This document shows positions 6,331-6,484 of a DNA stretch of 6,484 nucleotides, piece after piece (the stretch's first letter is position 1; the number at the start of each line of letters is the position of its first letter). The position numbers were made by a program, and so were the translations under genes. A model generated the notes under the pieces. That model did no database searches. It saw only the letters and a list, made by a program, of their open reading frames with translations, and had not been told where the DNA came from. This DNA comes from GCA-003244245 sp046262495 (GTDB taxonomy: Bacteria > Actinomycetota > Actinomycetes > Mycobacteriales > Pseudonocardiaceae). The stretch covers positions 1 through 6,484 of the forward strand of contig JBHEMR010000020.1 of NCBI GenBank assembly GCA_046262495.1. Direction: 5' to 3'.

Positions 6331-6484
6331 TCACAGTCCGCTGCCCTTGAACATTTGCTCCCAGGAGTCGACAGAGGTGAGCTCTGGTACCGCGTCGCGG
6401 TAGCGTTGCGCCGTCACACTCCACTCCGTGACCAGCTGCCGGTAGAGCACGATCGTGCGGGTGAGCAAGGCACGGAATTGCTGC
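6331..6484 (-). CDS. GlfT2-like galactofuranosyltransferase, C-terminal end only (partial)
   Basis: Only the last 50 codons are inside the window; the gene continues past the right edge. The frame reads QQFRALLTRTIVLYRQL, continues through RYRDAVPELTSVDSW, and ends EQMFKGSGL with a TGA stop. Aligned without gaps to the C-terminus of the GlfT2 encoded at 1459, 18 of 43 residues are identical, including FR, RYRDA, P-LT, W and the final F. This terminal helical segment is characteristic of GlfT2-type enzymes and, as far as I know, absent from the shorter GlfT1. The protein is therefore likely a second, diverged GlfT2-like transferase acting on UDP-galactofuranose. Whether the catalytic domain is intact, or this is a remnant, cannot be told here. 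It overlaps the possible GTG start of the GT-C gene by four bases, so the two are probably translated as a pair. Confidence 0.75.
   Translation of the reverse strand, partial: QQFRALLTRTIVLYRQLVTEWSVTAQRYRDAVPELTSVDSWEQMFKGSGL

Noticed and set aside
6329..6424. N-terminal extension of the GT-C frame up to an ATG at 6424
   Set aside because: The 32 extra residues overlap the conserved GlfT2-like C-terminus in another frame; starts at 6334 or 6328 fit the operon spacing.

Overview
This window looks like part of the cell-wall arabinogalactan locus of a mycolic-acid-containing actinomycete (order Mycobacteriales: Mycobacterium, Nocardia, Rhodococcus, Gordonia and relatives). The evidence is high G+C and a co-directional set, in transcription order glf, glfT2, a PAP2-type phosphatase gene and ubiA. 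This is the same gene set and order as Rv3809c-Rv3806c of M. tuberculosis. The genus cannot be fixed from the sequence. It does not match M. tuberculosis itself: GlfT2 carries an extra N-terminal segment, and the genes next to glf differ.

All genes lie on the minus strand, so transcription runs from high to low coordinates. First comes the C-terminal end of a GlfT2-like protein, cut by the window edge (6331-6484). Next is a polytopic GT-C-type membrane glycosyltransferase of unknown acceptor (4847-6328). After a 65-base gap comes glf, UDP-galactopyranose mutase (3573-4781). Then come glfT2, the bifunctional galactofuranosyltransferase (1459-3462), the PAP2 phosphatase (920-1459) and ubiA, decaprenyl-phosphate phosphoribosyltransferase (21-923). 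Several junctions overlap by 1-4 bases (GTGA/TGATG and ATGA), which suggests a translationally coupled operon. The last 20 bases past ubiA hold no start codon; in relatives the next gene there is the arabinofuranosyltransferase gene aftB.

Together the conserved genes supply both sugars of arabinogalactan. Glf makes UDP-galactofuranose and GlfT2 polymerises it into galactan. UbiA makes decaprenylphosphoryl-5-phosphoribose, and the PAP2 protein is the proposed phosphatase giving decaprenylphosphoryl ribose, which DprE1/DprE2 (not in the window) convert to the arabinose donor.

The part worth attention is the upstream end. At the place where M. tuberculosis has the divergent gene erp (pirG, Rv3810), this window has a co-directional second GlfT2-like gene coupled to a GT-C transferase. 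That pair could be a lineage-specific galactofuranose/arabinose decoration module. This is an inference, and only about 50 residues of the GlfT2-like protein are visible.
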